Assembly (NCBI RefSeq): GCF_900129135.1
Contig: NZ_FQVI01000010.1
Coordinates: forward strand, 80,570 to 144,569
Direction of reading: 5' to 3'
Origin: Lactonifactor longoviformis DSM 17459
GTDB taxonomy: Bacteria; Bacillota; Clostridia; Lachnospirales; Lachnospiraceae
DNA: 64,000 bases
The notes beneath the pieces are model-generated. The model had not been told where the DNA came from, did not search any database, and saw nothing but the letters and a program-made list of their open reading frames with translations. Position numbers and translations under genes: made by a program. Within the stretch, counting starts at the first letter, position 1; each line of letters opens with the position of its first letter. Positions 51,836 through 62,300 of the stretch are shown piece by piece.

Positions 51836-53968
51836 ATGCGTAAAATTATAAGGGAATATAGGTTGGGGGATATGCAGGCATATTATATAAGTACTGAAGA
51901 CCAGAGACAGGTTGAGCTTCTGCTGATACCTGCAGGAGAAAAAATTGACATATCCAAAATGGGAAATAATGGTTTTGATTCTATGGTACAGCTAAAACTT
52001 GTGGGGGACATCTACAATGATACTTATGCAATGGGCAATACCATGCGTAATAGTGAGACAGTGAGGCGGCTAAAATACGTAGAACAGGTAGTTCAGAAAA
52101 GTGGAAACAAAACAGACATAAGTACTTATCTAAGTGATTCCAGAGGTTATGAAATCATCCATCATCTGCTTTACAAAAAAGGCACACCGTATTTAAAGGT
52201 GTACTGTGAATTTAAAAATCAGAGCGAGGAAGCGGCGGTATTAGAAATGTTTGAGTCGTTCTCACTAAGCGGCATCTCTTCTGCATTATTTTCAGGGTCA
52301 GAAGAAAGGATGCGGCTGCATAGGATCAGGAGTGTCTGGAGTGCAGAGGGAAGAATAGAAAGCATCCCACTGGAGGATTTACAGTTGGAGACAGCGTGGG
52401 ACCCTCATGCAGTAAGATGTGAGAAGTTCGGTCAGGTAGGCTCGATGCCGGTGAATAAATTCTTCCCGTTTGCAGCCCTTGAGGATATGGAAAACCACAT
52501 ATTCTGGGGTGTGCAGATTGCGTGTCCTGCATCCTGGCAGATTGAGGCCTACCGGAAAGAGGAATCTCTGGCATTAAGTGGAGGGCTTGCTGATCGTGAT
52601 TTTGGACATTGGTATAAGGAAATCCCCAAAGGCGGGGAATTTTCTACACCAAAGGCAATTATAAGTGTCTGTAAAGGGGACTCTGTTGATATACTTTCGC
52701 ACCGGCTGACTGCGTATGCATTGGAGGGACTTGAAAACGCCCCTTTAATAGAAAAGGAGCTGCCTATTATATTCAATGAATATTGCACTACATGGGGGAA
52801 TCCCTCAGCGGAGAATATTGGGGAAATCTTGAATGCGATTAAGGATAAGGGCTTCAGCTATTTTGTGATTGACTGTGGATGGTATAAGGAAAAAAATATA
52901 CCGTGGGACGAAAGCATGGGAGATTATAACGTTTCCGGAGAACTGTTTCCGGAAGGCTTGGGGAAGACTGCTGCCGATATAAGAAGGGCTGGAATGGTGC
53001 CGGGGATATGGTTTGAGATAGAGACTGCCGGCAGGGCGTCGGAAGCTTACCATATGGAAGAACATCTTATAAAAAAGGACGGTAAGGTGCTGACCAGTTA
53101 TGCAAGGCGGTTTTGGGACATGCGTGACCCGTGGGTACAAGATTATCTGGAAAAAAAAGTAATCAGACTGCTTAAAATGTATGATTTTGGATATATGAAG
53201 ATTGACTATAACGAGACAATCGGCATAGGGTGTGACGGAGCAGAATCCCTCGGGGAAGGGCTGAGACAGAATATGGAATGCAGCAAAAGGTTTATTGAGC
53301 AGATAAAGAAGCAAGTTAACGGGATTGTATTAGAGAATTGTGCGTCGGGAGGGCACAGGCTGGAACCAGGTCTGATGTCCCAGATGAGCATGGCCTCATT
53401 CTCCGATGCCCATGAATGTATCGAAATACCAATCATTGCGGCCAACCTTCACCGCGTTATCCACCCGGCACAGAGCCAGATATGGGCAGTAATAAGAAAG
53501 GGGGATTCCATACAGAGGATCGTATATTCGCTGTGTTCCACTTTCTTAGGAAGAATGTGTCTGTCAGGGGATGTCACAGAACTCTCACAGGATCAGTGGA
53601 ACATGATCGAAAAAGGCATGGGGTTTTATAAAAAAATCGTTCCTGTAATCCGCAAAGGGTGTACATACCGTTTTGGATCGGATATAAAAAGCTACAGACA
53701 TCCTGAAGGATGGCAGGGAATTGTGAGGATAGGGGAACAGGGGAAAATCCTGGCTGTCCTGCACACCTTTCGGGGAATGGTTCCCAACGAGATAGAGATT
53801 ACGATCCCAGAATATTCCCAGGATAAGACATATTCGATTTTGGAGGTCTATGCTGAGGATAGCAGATGCATCAGGGTTGAGGGGGGCAGTATCATATATT
53901 ATCCATCAGAAGAACTGGAGGCAGTGACAGTGCTGATACAGTGTAGGACGCATTTTTCCATGCAATGA
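51836..53968 (+). CDS. GH36-like alpha-galactosidase/alpha-N-acetylgalactosaminidase, paralog of the 47440 gene
   Basis: 710 residues, cytoplasmic. It aligns with the 47440 protein along its whole length: REYRLGDMQAYY against KEYHLGDMTVRY at the start, nucleophile D457 in YMKIDYNE, ENCASGGHRLEPG, and acid/base D524 in SFSDAHE. By eye well over half the residues agree. Codon use looks more A/T-rich than in the first copy, so divergence is old or the copy was acquired separately. AGGAGGAG precedes ATG 51836. It opens the second sugar-uptake set, which suggests a different but related glycan for each. Confidence 0.85.
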   Translation: MRKIIREYRLGDMQAYYISTEDQRQVELLLIPAGEKIDISKMGNNGFDSMVQLKLVGDIYNDTYAMGNTMRNSETVRRLKYVEQVVQKSGNKTDISTYLSDSRGYEIIHHLLYKKGTPYLKVYCEFKNQSEEAAVLEMFESFSLSGISSALFSGSEERMRLHRIRSVWSAEGRIESIPLEDLQLETAWDPHAVRCEKFGQVGSMPVNKFFPFAALEDMENHIFWGVQIACPASWQIEAYRKEESLALSGGLADRDFGHWYKEIPKGGEFSTPKAIISVCKGDSVDILSHRLTAYALEGLENAPLIEKELPIIFNEYCTTWGNPSAENIGEILNAIKDKGFSYFVIDCGWYKEKNIPWDESMGDYNVSGELFPEGLGKTAADIRRAGMVPGIWFEIETAGRASEAYHMEEHLIKKDGKVLTSYARRFWDMRDPWVQDYLEKKVIRLLKMYDFGYMKIDYNETIGIGCDGAESLGEGLRQNMECSKRFIEQIKKQVNGIVLENCASGGHRLEPGLMSQMSMASFSDAHECIEIPIIAANLHRVIHPAQSQIWAVIRKGDSIQRIVYSLCSTFLGRMCLSGDVTELSQDQWNMIEKGMGFYKKIVPVIRKGCTYRFGSDIKSYRHPEGWQGIVRIGEQGKILAVLHTFRGMVPNEIEITIPEYSQDKTYSILEVYAEDSRCIRVEGGSIIYYPSEELEAVTVLIQCRTHFSMQ

Positions 53969-53981
53969 ACGCAAATACACA

Positions 53982-54010
53982 TTACCAATTTTTAGGCATT
54001 GATGTATGAT
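53982..54010 (+). promoter_or_regulatory. Candidate promoter of the second sugar ABC operon
   Basis: TTACCA (53982-53987), a 17-base spacer and TATGAT (54005-54010), 45 bases before the binding-protein start. Confidence 0.5.
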
Positions 54011-54055
54011 AATGGCATGAAACAAAGAAAAAACACTTGATTAAAGGAGGTTTCT

Positions 54056-55342
54056 ATGAAAAGGAAGTTAGTAAGCGTACTGTTGTGCGCAGCAATGATT
54101 ACAACATTGGTGTCTGGATGTGGCAACAAAAATATATCCTCGGATGAGGGGACAAAAAAGGCAGAAGAATCTGGAGGAGATGTAACAATCAGTTATGCAT
54201 GCTGGGATTCTAACCAGGCCAAATTAATTCAGACAGTAGCGGATGAGTTCGAAGAGGAGAATCCGAATATTAAGATTGATATACAGGTAAATGGCTGGGA
54301 TGACTATTGGACAGGTCTTGAGGCAGCGGCAACCGGCGGTTCACTTCCGGATACCTTCTGGATGCATTCCAACAATATCTATTATTATGGTTCCAATGAC
54401 CAGCTTCTTGACTTGACAAATTATATTGAAAAAAGCGATCAGGTAGACCTTGCTAATTATCCGGAAGGGCTGGGTGAGATTTACAATATTGACGGGAAAC
54501 AGTATGCGATACCAAAAGATTATGACACCATCGCACTCTGGTATAATAAAACATTGTTTGATGAGGCAGGACTTGCATATCCGGACGATACATGGACATG
54601 GGACACTTTAAAGGATGCGGCCAAGAAGCTGACAAAGGATGATAAATCTCAGTATGGGTTCTGTGCCGGCCTGCATAACCAGGAAGGCTACTATAATTTT
54701 GTATACCAGAACGGCGGGGAGATTATCACAGAGGATAAGAAGTCCGGGTATGACAACGAAAAGACAGTACAGGGGATTGAAGAGTATTTCAGCTTTGTAA
54801 AGGATGGGCTTTCACCGGAGATTTATGATGACCAGGCAAGGGCAGAGGCAATGCAGAACGGTCTGTGCGCAATGGGGCTGTTCGGATCGTGGAACTTGTC
54901 CGGGTTTGCAACTACAGATTTTATGAAGGAAAATTTTGACTGTGCCGTACTTCCCTCCGCTAACGACGGAACCCGTTCAACTATCTTCAATGGACTTGGG
55001 AATGCTATTTCGGCAACGACCGAACATCCGGATGAAGCATGGAAGTGGGTGGAGTACTTAAGCAGCAAAGAAGGCCAGGAGAGACAGGCAGAGCTTGGAA
55101 CAGCTATTTCTGCATATGAGGGGACTGCGGATAAATTCGCAGAGGCTTATCCGATGTTCAATACACAGTGCTACATTGACATGGTAGAATATGCGCAGAT
55201 TCGCCCGTATTCAAACCAGACAAGCGTTTGGGAAGATAAGGCATACGAATTGCTGAAAGGCGCATATGCGGGAAAAGAGGATACAAAGGTGGCATGTGAG
55301 AAGACAGCGGCAATGATGAATGAGGCGTTAGACGCTGAGTAG
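54056..55342 (+). CDS. Sugar ABC transporter, substrate-binding lipoprotein (second system)
   Basis: 428 residues, family 1 extracellular solute-binding protein. The lipobox ends at LVSGC, C22. Segments such as ISYACWDSNQAKLIQTVADEFEEENP and GGSLPDTFWMHSNNIYYY show it is a distinct subgroup from the lipoproteins at 37851 and 39963, which share LTVLAGQST. It should bind a different oligosaccharide. AAAGGAGG precedes ATG 54056. An internal terminator follows it. Confidence 0.92.
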   Translation: MKRKLVSVLLCAAMITTLVSGCGNKNISSDEGTKKAEESGGDVTISYACWDSNQAKLIQTVADEFEEENPNIKIDIQVNGWDDYWTGLEAAATGGSLPDTFWMHSNNIYYYGSNDQLLDLTNYIEKSDQVDLANYPEGLGEIYNIDGKQYAIPKDYDTIALWYNKTLFDEAGLAYPDDTWTWDTLKDAAKKLTKDDKSQYGFCAGLHNQEGYYNFVYQNGGEIITEDKKSGYDNEKTVQGIEEYFSFVKDGLSPEIYDDQARAEAMQNGLCAMGLFGSWNLSGFATTDFMKENFDCAVLPSANDGTRSTIFNGLGNAISATTEHPDEAWKWVEYLSSKEGQERQAELGTAISAYEGTADKFAEAYPMFNTQCYIDMVEYAQIRPYSNQTSVWEDKAYELLKGAYAGKEDTKVACEKTAAMMNEALDAE

Positions 55343-55356
55343 TCAGGCGTTATTAT

Positions 55357-55384
55357 AATGCGGCAGTGGAACTGCCGCATTTTT
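55357..55384 (+). terminator. Internal terminator between binding protein and permeases (second system)
   Basis: An 11-bp perfect stem (55357-55367 with 55371-55381), a GGA loop, and five T to 55384. Same position in the operon as the hairpin at 41265. Confidence 0.85.
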
Positions 55385-55401
55385 AACAGGAGTGGATAAC
55401 A

Positions 55402-56301
55402 GTGAAGAATAAAGTGAGTAAAAAAACAAGAAATGAGTGGTGTTGGGGTTGGTTTATGGTAGCACCTACAATTGTTGGACTAGTGGTTCTGAATATCATT
55501 CCTATATTCCAGACTTTATATCTGAGCTTTTTCAAAAGCGGGGCATTTGGAAAAGGTAATGTATTTGTGGGACTGGAGAATTATAAAACAATGATTCAGG
55601 ATGAACAGGTCTGGTATGCAGTAAGGAATACGCTTGGATATACCTGTCTCGTAGTCCCGGTTACAATTGTCATTGCACTTTTGATGGCAGTTGCGCTGAA
55701 TGGAAAGTTAAAGGGGAAAGGTATTTACCGGACCATCTACTTCATACCTATGGTGGCCGCTCCGGCAGCTGTCACAATGGTATGGAAATGGTTGTACAAT
55801 AGCCAGTATGGATTGATCAACCATGTCTTGAACAGCTTAGGCATTGAGAAGATGAACTGGATTGACAACCCAAAGGTCGCGTTGATCTCTATTTCTATCA
55901 TAGGGATCTGGAGCACTATCGGATACAGCATGGTACTGCTCCTGGCAGGCCTGCAGGAAATCCCAAGGGATTATTATGAAGCATCCAATATTGACGGGGC
56001 CAGCAAGGTAAGGCAGTTCTTTTCCATTACGGTTCCCCTTGTATCTCCTACACTGTTCTTTGTCTTAGTGACAAGCATTATTACGGCAATGCAGGTGTTT
56101 GATGTAATTTACATGATGATAGACGTGACCAGTCCGGCTTATAACAGCACTGTCTCACTTGTTTATCTGTTTTATAATAATTCGTTTAAATATTCAAATA
56201 AGGGATATGGTTCAGCCATCGTTATGCTGCTTTTGCTGATTATTATGATTATTACGGTCATACAGACAAAGCTTCAGAAGAAATGGGTCAACTATATGTA
56301 A
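55402..56301 (+). CDS. Sugar ABC transporter permease (MalF-like, second system)
   Basis: 299 residues, about six membrane segments. Start GTG 55402, with CAGGAG 9 to 14 bases upstream. The EAA loop is YEASNIDGASKVRQFFSITVPLVSPT. It pairs with the next permease, 12 bases downstream. Confidence 0.92.
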   Translation: MKNKVSKKTRNEWCWGWFMVAPTIVGLVVLNIIPIFQTLYLSFFKSGAFGKGNVFVGLENYKTMIQDEQVWYAVRNTLGYTCLVVPVTIVIALLMAVALNGKLKGKGIYRTIYFIPMVAAPAAVTMVWKWLYNSQYGLINHVLNSLGIEKMNWIDNPKVALISISIIGIWSTIGYSMVLLLAGLQEIPRDYYEASNIDGASKVRQFFSITVPLVSPTLFFVLVTSIITAMQVFDVIYMMIDVTSPAYNSTVSLVYLFYNNSFKYSNKGYGSAIVMLLLLIIMIITVIQTKLQKKWVNYM

Positions 56302-56313
56302 GGAGAGAGCAAA

Positions 56314-57144
56314 ATGAAGAAAAAGCAAAATATTTCAACCATTTTATTACATATTGTGTTAATCATAGGCGCATGCATTATGATTATGCCATTTTTATGG
56401 ATGGTATTGACTTCGTTGAAAACTGTCAGTGAATCGACTTCTATGAACCCATTTATCTTTTTTCCGGAAACATTCCAGTGGGAGAATTTTCAAACTGTAA
56501 TCCGGCAGAATGATTTTCTCAGACTCTACTTTAATACATTTGCAATGATGTTTTTCAGAGTTTTGTGTGCGGTATTGTTCAGTGCCATGGCGGCCTATGC
56601 ATTTGCCCGCCTCAGTTTTCCGGGCAGAAATTTCCTGTTTGGTCTGGTTCTCTTCCAGATGATGGTTCCGGCGCAGATATTCATTGTACCACAGTACCTG
56701 ATGGTGGATAAGATGGGGCTGAGGAATTCCATATTTGCCTTAGTGTTCCCGGGTCTGGTCAGTGCATTTGGAACCTTCCTGCTTAGGCAATTCTTTATGG
56801 GGCTTCCTAAGGAGCTGGAGGAGTCCGCAAGGCTGGACGGATGCAATATTTGGCAGACATTCTGGAAGGTAATGCTGCCGCTTACCAAGTCAGGGCTGGT
56901 GGCTTTAGGGATATTTACGGCACTTTTTTCTTTTAAGGATCTCATGTGGCCGCTCATTGTAAATACCAATTCAGATGCAGCTACCTTATCCTCAGCCCTG
57001 GCGAAGATATCCAGTGCATATTCTGTAAATTACCCACAGCTAATGGCTGCGGCTGTATTGGCAATCTGGCCGATGCTGTTGGTTTATATCATATTCCAAA
57101 AGCAGTTTATCGAGGGAATCGCTACATCAGGAGGGAAGCTGTAA
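56314..57144 (+). CDS. Sugar ABC transporter permease (MalG-like, second system)
   Basis: 276 residues, about six membrane segments, UgpE/MalG type with EAA loop EESARLDGCNIWQTFWKVMLPLTKSG (Ser replaces the first Ala after EE). AAGGAGAG precedes the ATG. The stop codon directly abuts the ATG of the alpha-galactosidase, so import and hydrolysis are tightly co-expressed. No ATPase gene follows. Confidence 0.92.
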   Translation: MKKKQNISTILLHIVLIIGACIMIMPFLWMVLTSLKTVSESTSMNPFIFFPETFQWENFQTVIRQNDFLRLYFNTFAMMFFRVLCAVLFSAMAAYAFARLSFPGRNFLFGLVLFQMMVPAQIFIVPQYLMVDKMGLRNSIFALVFPGLVSAFGTFLLRQFFMGLPKELEESARLDGCNIWQTFWKVMLPLTKSGLVALGIFTALFSFKDLMWPLIVNTNSDAATLSSALAKISSAYSVNYPQLMAAAVLAIWPMLLVYIIFQKQFIEGIATSGGKL

Positions 57145-59385
57145 ATGGCCATTATTTATTCAGACACTTCTAAAGAAATACATATCTTTAATGACCAGAT
57201 TAGTTATATCATCCAGATTCTGGATAATGGAGAACTGGGGAACTTATATTATGGGAAGAAGATAAACCATAAAGAGGATTTCTCCTATCTTTTAGAAGGC
57301 GGACTGCGTTCCCTGGCAGTGTATACAAAAGACAACGATTATTTTATGAGCCCGCAGTATACAAAAATGGAGTACCCATGTTCAGGAACCGGCGATTTCA
57401 GGGAGCCGGCATTCGAGATTAAACAGATAAACGGAAGCAGGGTGGTATGTCTGGAATATGCCGGACATGAAATTTATAAGGGAAAGAAACAATTAGAAGG
57501 GCTTCCGGCAACCTATGCAGAGGAGCCTGAGGAAGCAGATACTATTGAGATTCTGCTTACAGACGAACTGCTGCAGCTGGACTGTATTTTGTCTTACACG
57601 GTCTTCCGGGACTATCCGGTTATTGCCAGAAACGTAAGGTTCCTAAACAGAGGAGAAGAACCGGTGGTCCTTGAGCGGGTCTTAAGCGCCAGCGTCGATC
57701 TGCCGGATGCCAATTATGAAATGGTGAGTCTTGCAGGGGCTTGGGCGAGGGAGCGCCATGTAAAAGTGCGGAAGATCGGGCAGGGAGTTCAGGGCACCGG
57801 AAGCAGGAGGGGCTGCAGCAGTGCCGAGTATAACCCGTTTCTTGCGCTGAAACGCCCAAATACAACGGAAAATGCAGGAGAAGCCTTAGGATTCAGCCTC
57901 GTCTACAGCGGAAATCATCTGGAACTGGCAGATGTTGATACCTGCGATATGACCAGGGTTCAGATTGGAATCCACCCGGAAGGTTTCGAATGGACTTTGG
58001 ATAGCAATGAGTCGTTCCAGAGTCCGGAAGCAATATTAGTTTATTCTGATCAAGGACTGAATGGGATGAGCCAGGCTTACCATAAGCTGTACCAGACGAG
58101 GCTAGTCAGAGGCTATTGGCGCGATATCCCAAGACCTATTCTGATCAATAACTGGGAGGTGACAGGCGCTGATTTTACGGAAGAAAGTGTGCTGGGAATA
58201 GCAAAAGCTGGCAAGGAGCTTGGCATCGAACTTTTTGTACTGGATGACGGCTGGTTCGGGAGTCGTGATGATGATGTTTCGGGACTGGGGGACTGGTATG
58301 TAAAGAATTATAAAAAACTGCCCAATGGAATAGAAGGGCTTGCAGATAAGGTAAAGGCGTTGGGAATGAAGTTCGGGCTTTGGTTTGAGCCGGAGATGGT
58401 GAATAAAGATTCGGACCTTTACCGAAAGCATCCGGATTGGATTCTATGTGCGCCGGGGCGGTCTCCATCGCCCAGCCGGAATCAATACGTTCTGGATTTT
58501 TCCAGGCAAGAAGTAGTGGATTATATCTATAATATGATGGAAAAGGTACTGGGCAGCGCAGAGATAAGCTATGTAAAATGGGATATGAACCGTTATATTA
58601 CGGAATGCTACTCGAACAGACAGACGCCGCAGGGACAGGGAAAAGTCATGCATCAGTATATCCTGGGAGTGTACCAGCTGTATGAAAGGCTGATAGCAAG
58701 GTTCCCATATATTTTGTTTGAATCCTGTGCAAGCGGCGGGGCAAGATTTGATCCGGGCATGCTGTACTATGCGCCCCAGACATGGACCAGTGACGATACG
58801 GATGCCATGGAAAGGGTAAAAATCCAGTATGGCACATCCTATGTATATCCGGTGTCTGCTATGGGGGCCCATGTCTCAGAAGTGCCGAACCAGCAGGTGG
58901 GGCGTTCCACACCGCTTAGTACGAGGGCGAATGCCGCAATGTTCGGTATCTTTGGATATGAAATGGATCTTAATAAACTGACACCGGAAGAAAAGGAGTT
59001 AGTAAAACAGCAGATTACATTTGTTAAAGAACATAGGAAACTGGTTATGCAGGGAAGCTTTTATAGGTTGTCCAGCCCTTTTGAAGACAATGACGGTGCC
59101 TGGATGCTTGTGTCGGAGGATAAAAAGGAAGCGCTGGTTGGGTATTACCGTATGTCAGGTGTGCCAAATGGGCCGTGGAAAAGGCTCTGCCTTATCGGGC
59201 TTGACAAAGATAGGAAATATACAATTAATAAAAATAAGGAGGGATTATATGGAGGTGACGAGCTGATGAATGCAGGCATGGTAATCAAAAACAGCAGCCT
59301 TTGTGCTTGCGGCGGTGATTATAGTTCAGGTGTTTATTACATTGCAGACCATAAATCTAAAGACGAAGGAGGATTGCAGGGATGA
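57145..59385 (+). CDS. GH36 alpha-galactosidase (canonical)
   Basis: 746 residues, a typical cytoplasmic GH36 alpha-galactosidase of the AgaA/AgaB/RafA type that removes terminal alpha-1,6-galactose from raffinose-family sugars and similar glycans. An N-terminal beta-supersandwich (to about residue 330) precedes the barrel. Nucleophile D480 in VKWDMNR and acid/base D550 in WTSDDTD match positions known for the Geobacillus enzyme (478 and 548). NNWEVTGADF, DDGWFGSRDDD and GLWFEPEMVN are intact. It overlaps the next gene by four bases (ATGA). Confidence 0.95.
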   Translation: MAIIYSDTSKEIHIFNDQISYIIQILDNGELGNLYYGKKINHKEDFSYLLEGGLRSLAVYTKDNDYFMSPQYTKMEYPCSGTGDFREPAFEIKQINGSRVVCLEYAGHEIYKGKKQLEGLPATYAEEPEEADTIEILLTDELLQLDCILSYTVFRDYPVIARNVRFLNRGEEPVVLERVLSASVDLPDANYEMVSLAGAWARERHVKVRKIGQGVQGTGSRRGCSSAEYNPFLALKRPNTTENAGEALGFSLVYSGNHLELADVDTCDMTRVQIGIHPEGFEWTLDSNESFQSPEAILVYSDQGLNGMSQAYHKLYQTRLVRGYWRDIPRPILINNWEVTGADFTEESVLGIAKAGKELGIELFVLDDGWFGSRDDDVSGLGDWYVKNYKKLPNGIEGLADKVKALGMKFGLWFEPEMVNKDSDLYRKHPDWILCAPGRSPSPSRNQYVLDFSRQEVVDYIYNMMEKVLGSAEISYVKWDMNRYITECYSNRQTPQGQGKVMHQYILGVYQLYERLIARFPYILFESCASGGARFDPGMLYYAPQTWTSDDTDAMERVKIQYGTSYVYPVSAMGAHVSEVPNQQVGRSTPLSTRANAAMFGIFGYEMDLNKLTPEEKELVKQQITFVKEHRKLVMQGSFYRLSSPFEDNDGAWMLVSEDKKEALVGYYRMSGVPNGPWKRLCLIGLDKDRKYTINKNKEGLYGGDELMNAGMVIKNSSLCACGGDYSSGVYYIADHKSKDEGGLQG

Positions 59386-62300
59386 AATGCAAAAAATTAA
59401 TGACATTTAGTCTGGCTGTGATATTGGCAGTGGGTGCGCTTCCCTACGCAAATGTATCAGAAGTACATGCAGAGGAACAGGCGCAGCTGCCGGAAGCAGT
59501 TTACTTCTGGGATTTTGAGGATGCCGGAGAGACAGAGGAAGCACTTCAGGGAACTGCCAGGATATCGGAGGATTCGGAGAAAAATTCTAATGTGCTTGAT
59601 TTGGCAGGAACAGGCGCAGGAACTTCGTATATGACACTTCCGGAAGATGTATTCTCTGATGTGACAGAGGGGCTGACAATCTCAATGTGGGTTAGGCCGG
59701 ATGCTTCTTCAGGTGCCTATACCAAATTATTTGATGCCTCAAATTCCCCTCTGGGAGAGACGGAGAACGGCGGGAATAATTGGTCTTCACCGGATTTCGC
59801 ATTAGCGGCAGGCGGTAATGTTTATGATGTTACGCTATATGTAGGGGAAGCGGGTCAGGCTACCAAAAGCAAATCAAAATTAAAGTATAAGCAGAGCCTG
59901 ACTCGAAATAAATGGCAGTATTATACAGTTTCTTTAAGTAAAGATTCTTTTTCAGTTTATGTGGACGGGCAAAAGGCTGAATATCAGGATGCCGTAGACG
60001 GCACAAAGGCGATTAGCGAGGTGCTTCCTGAATTCTTTGCGGAAGGATATCCCCAGTCCCTGAAGTATGCAGCTCTGGGACGTTCCTTCTATACTTCAGA
60101 TAAAGACTTTATAGGTAAAATGGATGATGTTGCAATCTATAATAGTGCATTGTCAGATGAACAGGCAGCGGCATTATACGAGAACATGAAATTTGAGTAT
60201 CAGGAGAAGGAAGCTGCGGAAATCTATAAATGGGATTTTGAGAATGTAGATGGCAAAGATGCAGGGAATGGAGCTATGCTGGAGGGAACTGCAGAGATAA
60301 CTGAAGACAGTGCAAAATTAAACGGCAGTAAGGTGCTTTCCCTGAAAGGCGGCAAAAATGGGAGCAGTTATATGAGTCTTCCGGAGGATATACTTTCTAA
60401 GACAGGGGATAAAGGATTTACACTGTCTATGTGGGTGAAAGCAAGCTATGATACGGGCTCTTATACAAGATTATTTACTGCGTCAAACTCTGAACTGGGG
60501 GCGACTCAAGACGGTGGCAATGGCTGGACATCACCAGACTTTGCACTGGTGACAGGGGGCAATGTATATGATACTACAATTTACGTTGGCGAGGCGGGAA
60601 AAAGTACTGCCAATGCCACAAAGATAAAATACAATACACACCTGGCGAAAAGTGCATGGCAGCAATTGACGGTCAGTGTCAGTCCAGAGTCATACAGAGT
60701 ATACATTAACGGTGCAGAGGTGGCATACAGTGATGCGCAGCAAGGGACAAAAAGTGTCAGGGAGGTGCTGCCGAACCTGTTTGATGAAGGATATCTAGAA
60801 AGCCTGACCTACAATGCACTCGGCCGTTCTGTTTACGGTTCTGACGATGATTTTGAGGGGCTGATTGATGATGTGATCATCTATGAAGGCACAATGGGGG
60901 CAGAACAGGCAGCGGCATTATTTGCACAGTATGAGGGCATGGATACCACCGCTCCGGCCGGAGATCTGGTGGTAGATATGGCACAGAAAACCGGAGAGAT
61001 TAAACACGGAGCTACGGGATTTTTGTATGGCCTTGGTGCGGATAATGTACCAAATGTGAATCTGCTTACCGGACTGAAGCCCAATATTAATGAGCAGAAT
61101 GCGCCTCATGGACTGCAGCACCCAAGCGGTGACGTGCTGGAGGTTGCGGATACATTCCTTGAAGCAGGAGGAGACTCCATACAGATAGCATGTCCGGATA
61201 TTCACGCGGAGTGGCCGTACGAGCCTGAAAGTCAGGACATGCAGGAATATTCTAAAAAAATAAGAAAGATGGTTCAGGATGTCAAAGATGCCGGACTTTC
61301 GGATAAAGTAGTCTATGTTCCGTTTAATGAGCCGGACGGGCAGAGGTATAACAATGATATTAATAAGAATGGCAGTAAGCAGTTTTTGCAGGACTGGCTG
61401 ACAATCTATAACGTAATCAAAGAAGAAGATCCAAATGCAAAAGTTGCGGGAACTAATCTGACAGGCTATAAGGCTGGGCACACAGAGACATTTATGAAGT
61501 TCTGCAAGGAAAACAATTGTATTCCTGATCAGTTTACCTGGCATGTGCTCAACGATGGAGAACTGTCAAGATTTTCTAAAAATGTGGCACAGTTTAGGGA
61601 ATGGGAAAAGAAATATTGGCTGGATACAGGATTAGCTGATGAGGAGTGTGAAATTGTCATCAATGAATATGGTAATTTTACAGATACCGGGGTACCTGGA
61701 AGGCTGACGGCCTACCTTGGGGCCTTCGAGGATGAGAAGGCAAGTGCATGCCTTGCATACTGGCATATATCCAATAACTTATGTGATATAGCGGCGGATA
61801 ATAATGAACCAAATTCAACGTGGTGGCTGTACAAGTGGTACGGTGATATGTCTGGTGAGACTTTGAAGATGAATGTCCAGGGAGCCTCCAAGGCGGAATT
61901 ATACGGTGTCGCAGCTCTGGATGATAATAAAAAAATAAGCACAGTCATCCTTGGAGGGCGGGACGGTGATGTGAATCTTACCTTGCAGAATGTGGCAGGG
62001 ACAGAAGCATTTAAAGACGCCCAAAAGATAAAAGTTAAGTTAGAACAGACCAATTTTACAGGGATTAACGGTGTATGTGACGAGCCGGATTTGATTTCAG
62101 AACAAATCTGCGCAGTAGATGATTCAGGAAATGTAGAAGTTGTAATTCCAGACGCGCAGGAAGCTGCTGCATATCATGTCACCCTGTCCCAGGCGGCAGA
62201 CGACGCAGAGCCTGGAATTCTGACTTCAGGCGCCTGGAAGCAGCTATTCGAAGCAGAGGACGCGCAGTTTGCCGGCAATGTAAGGGAAGTCGCAAAGGAT

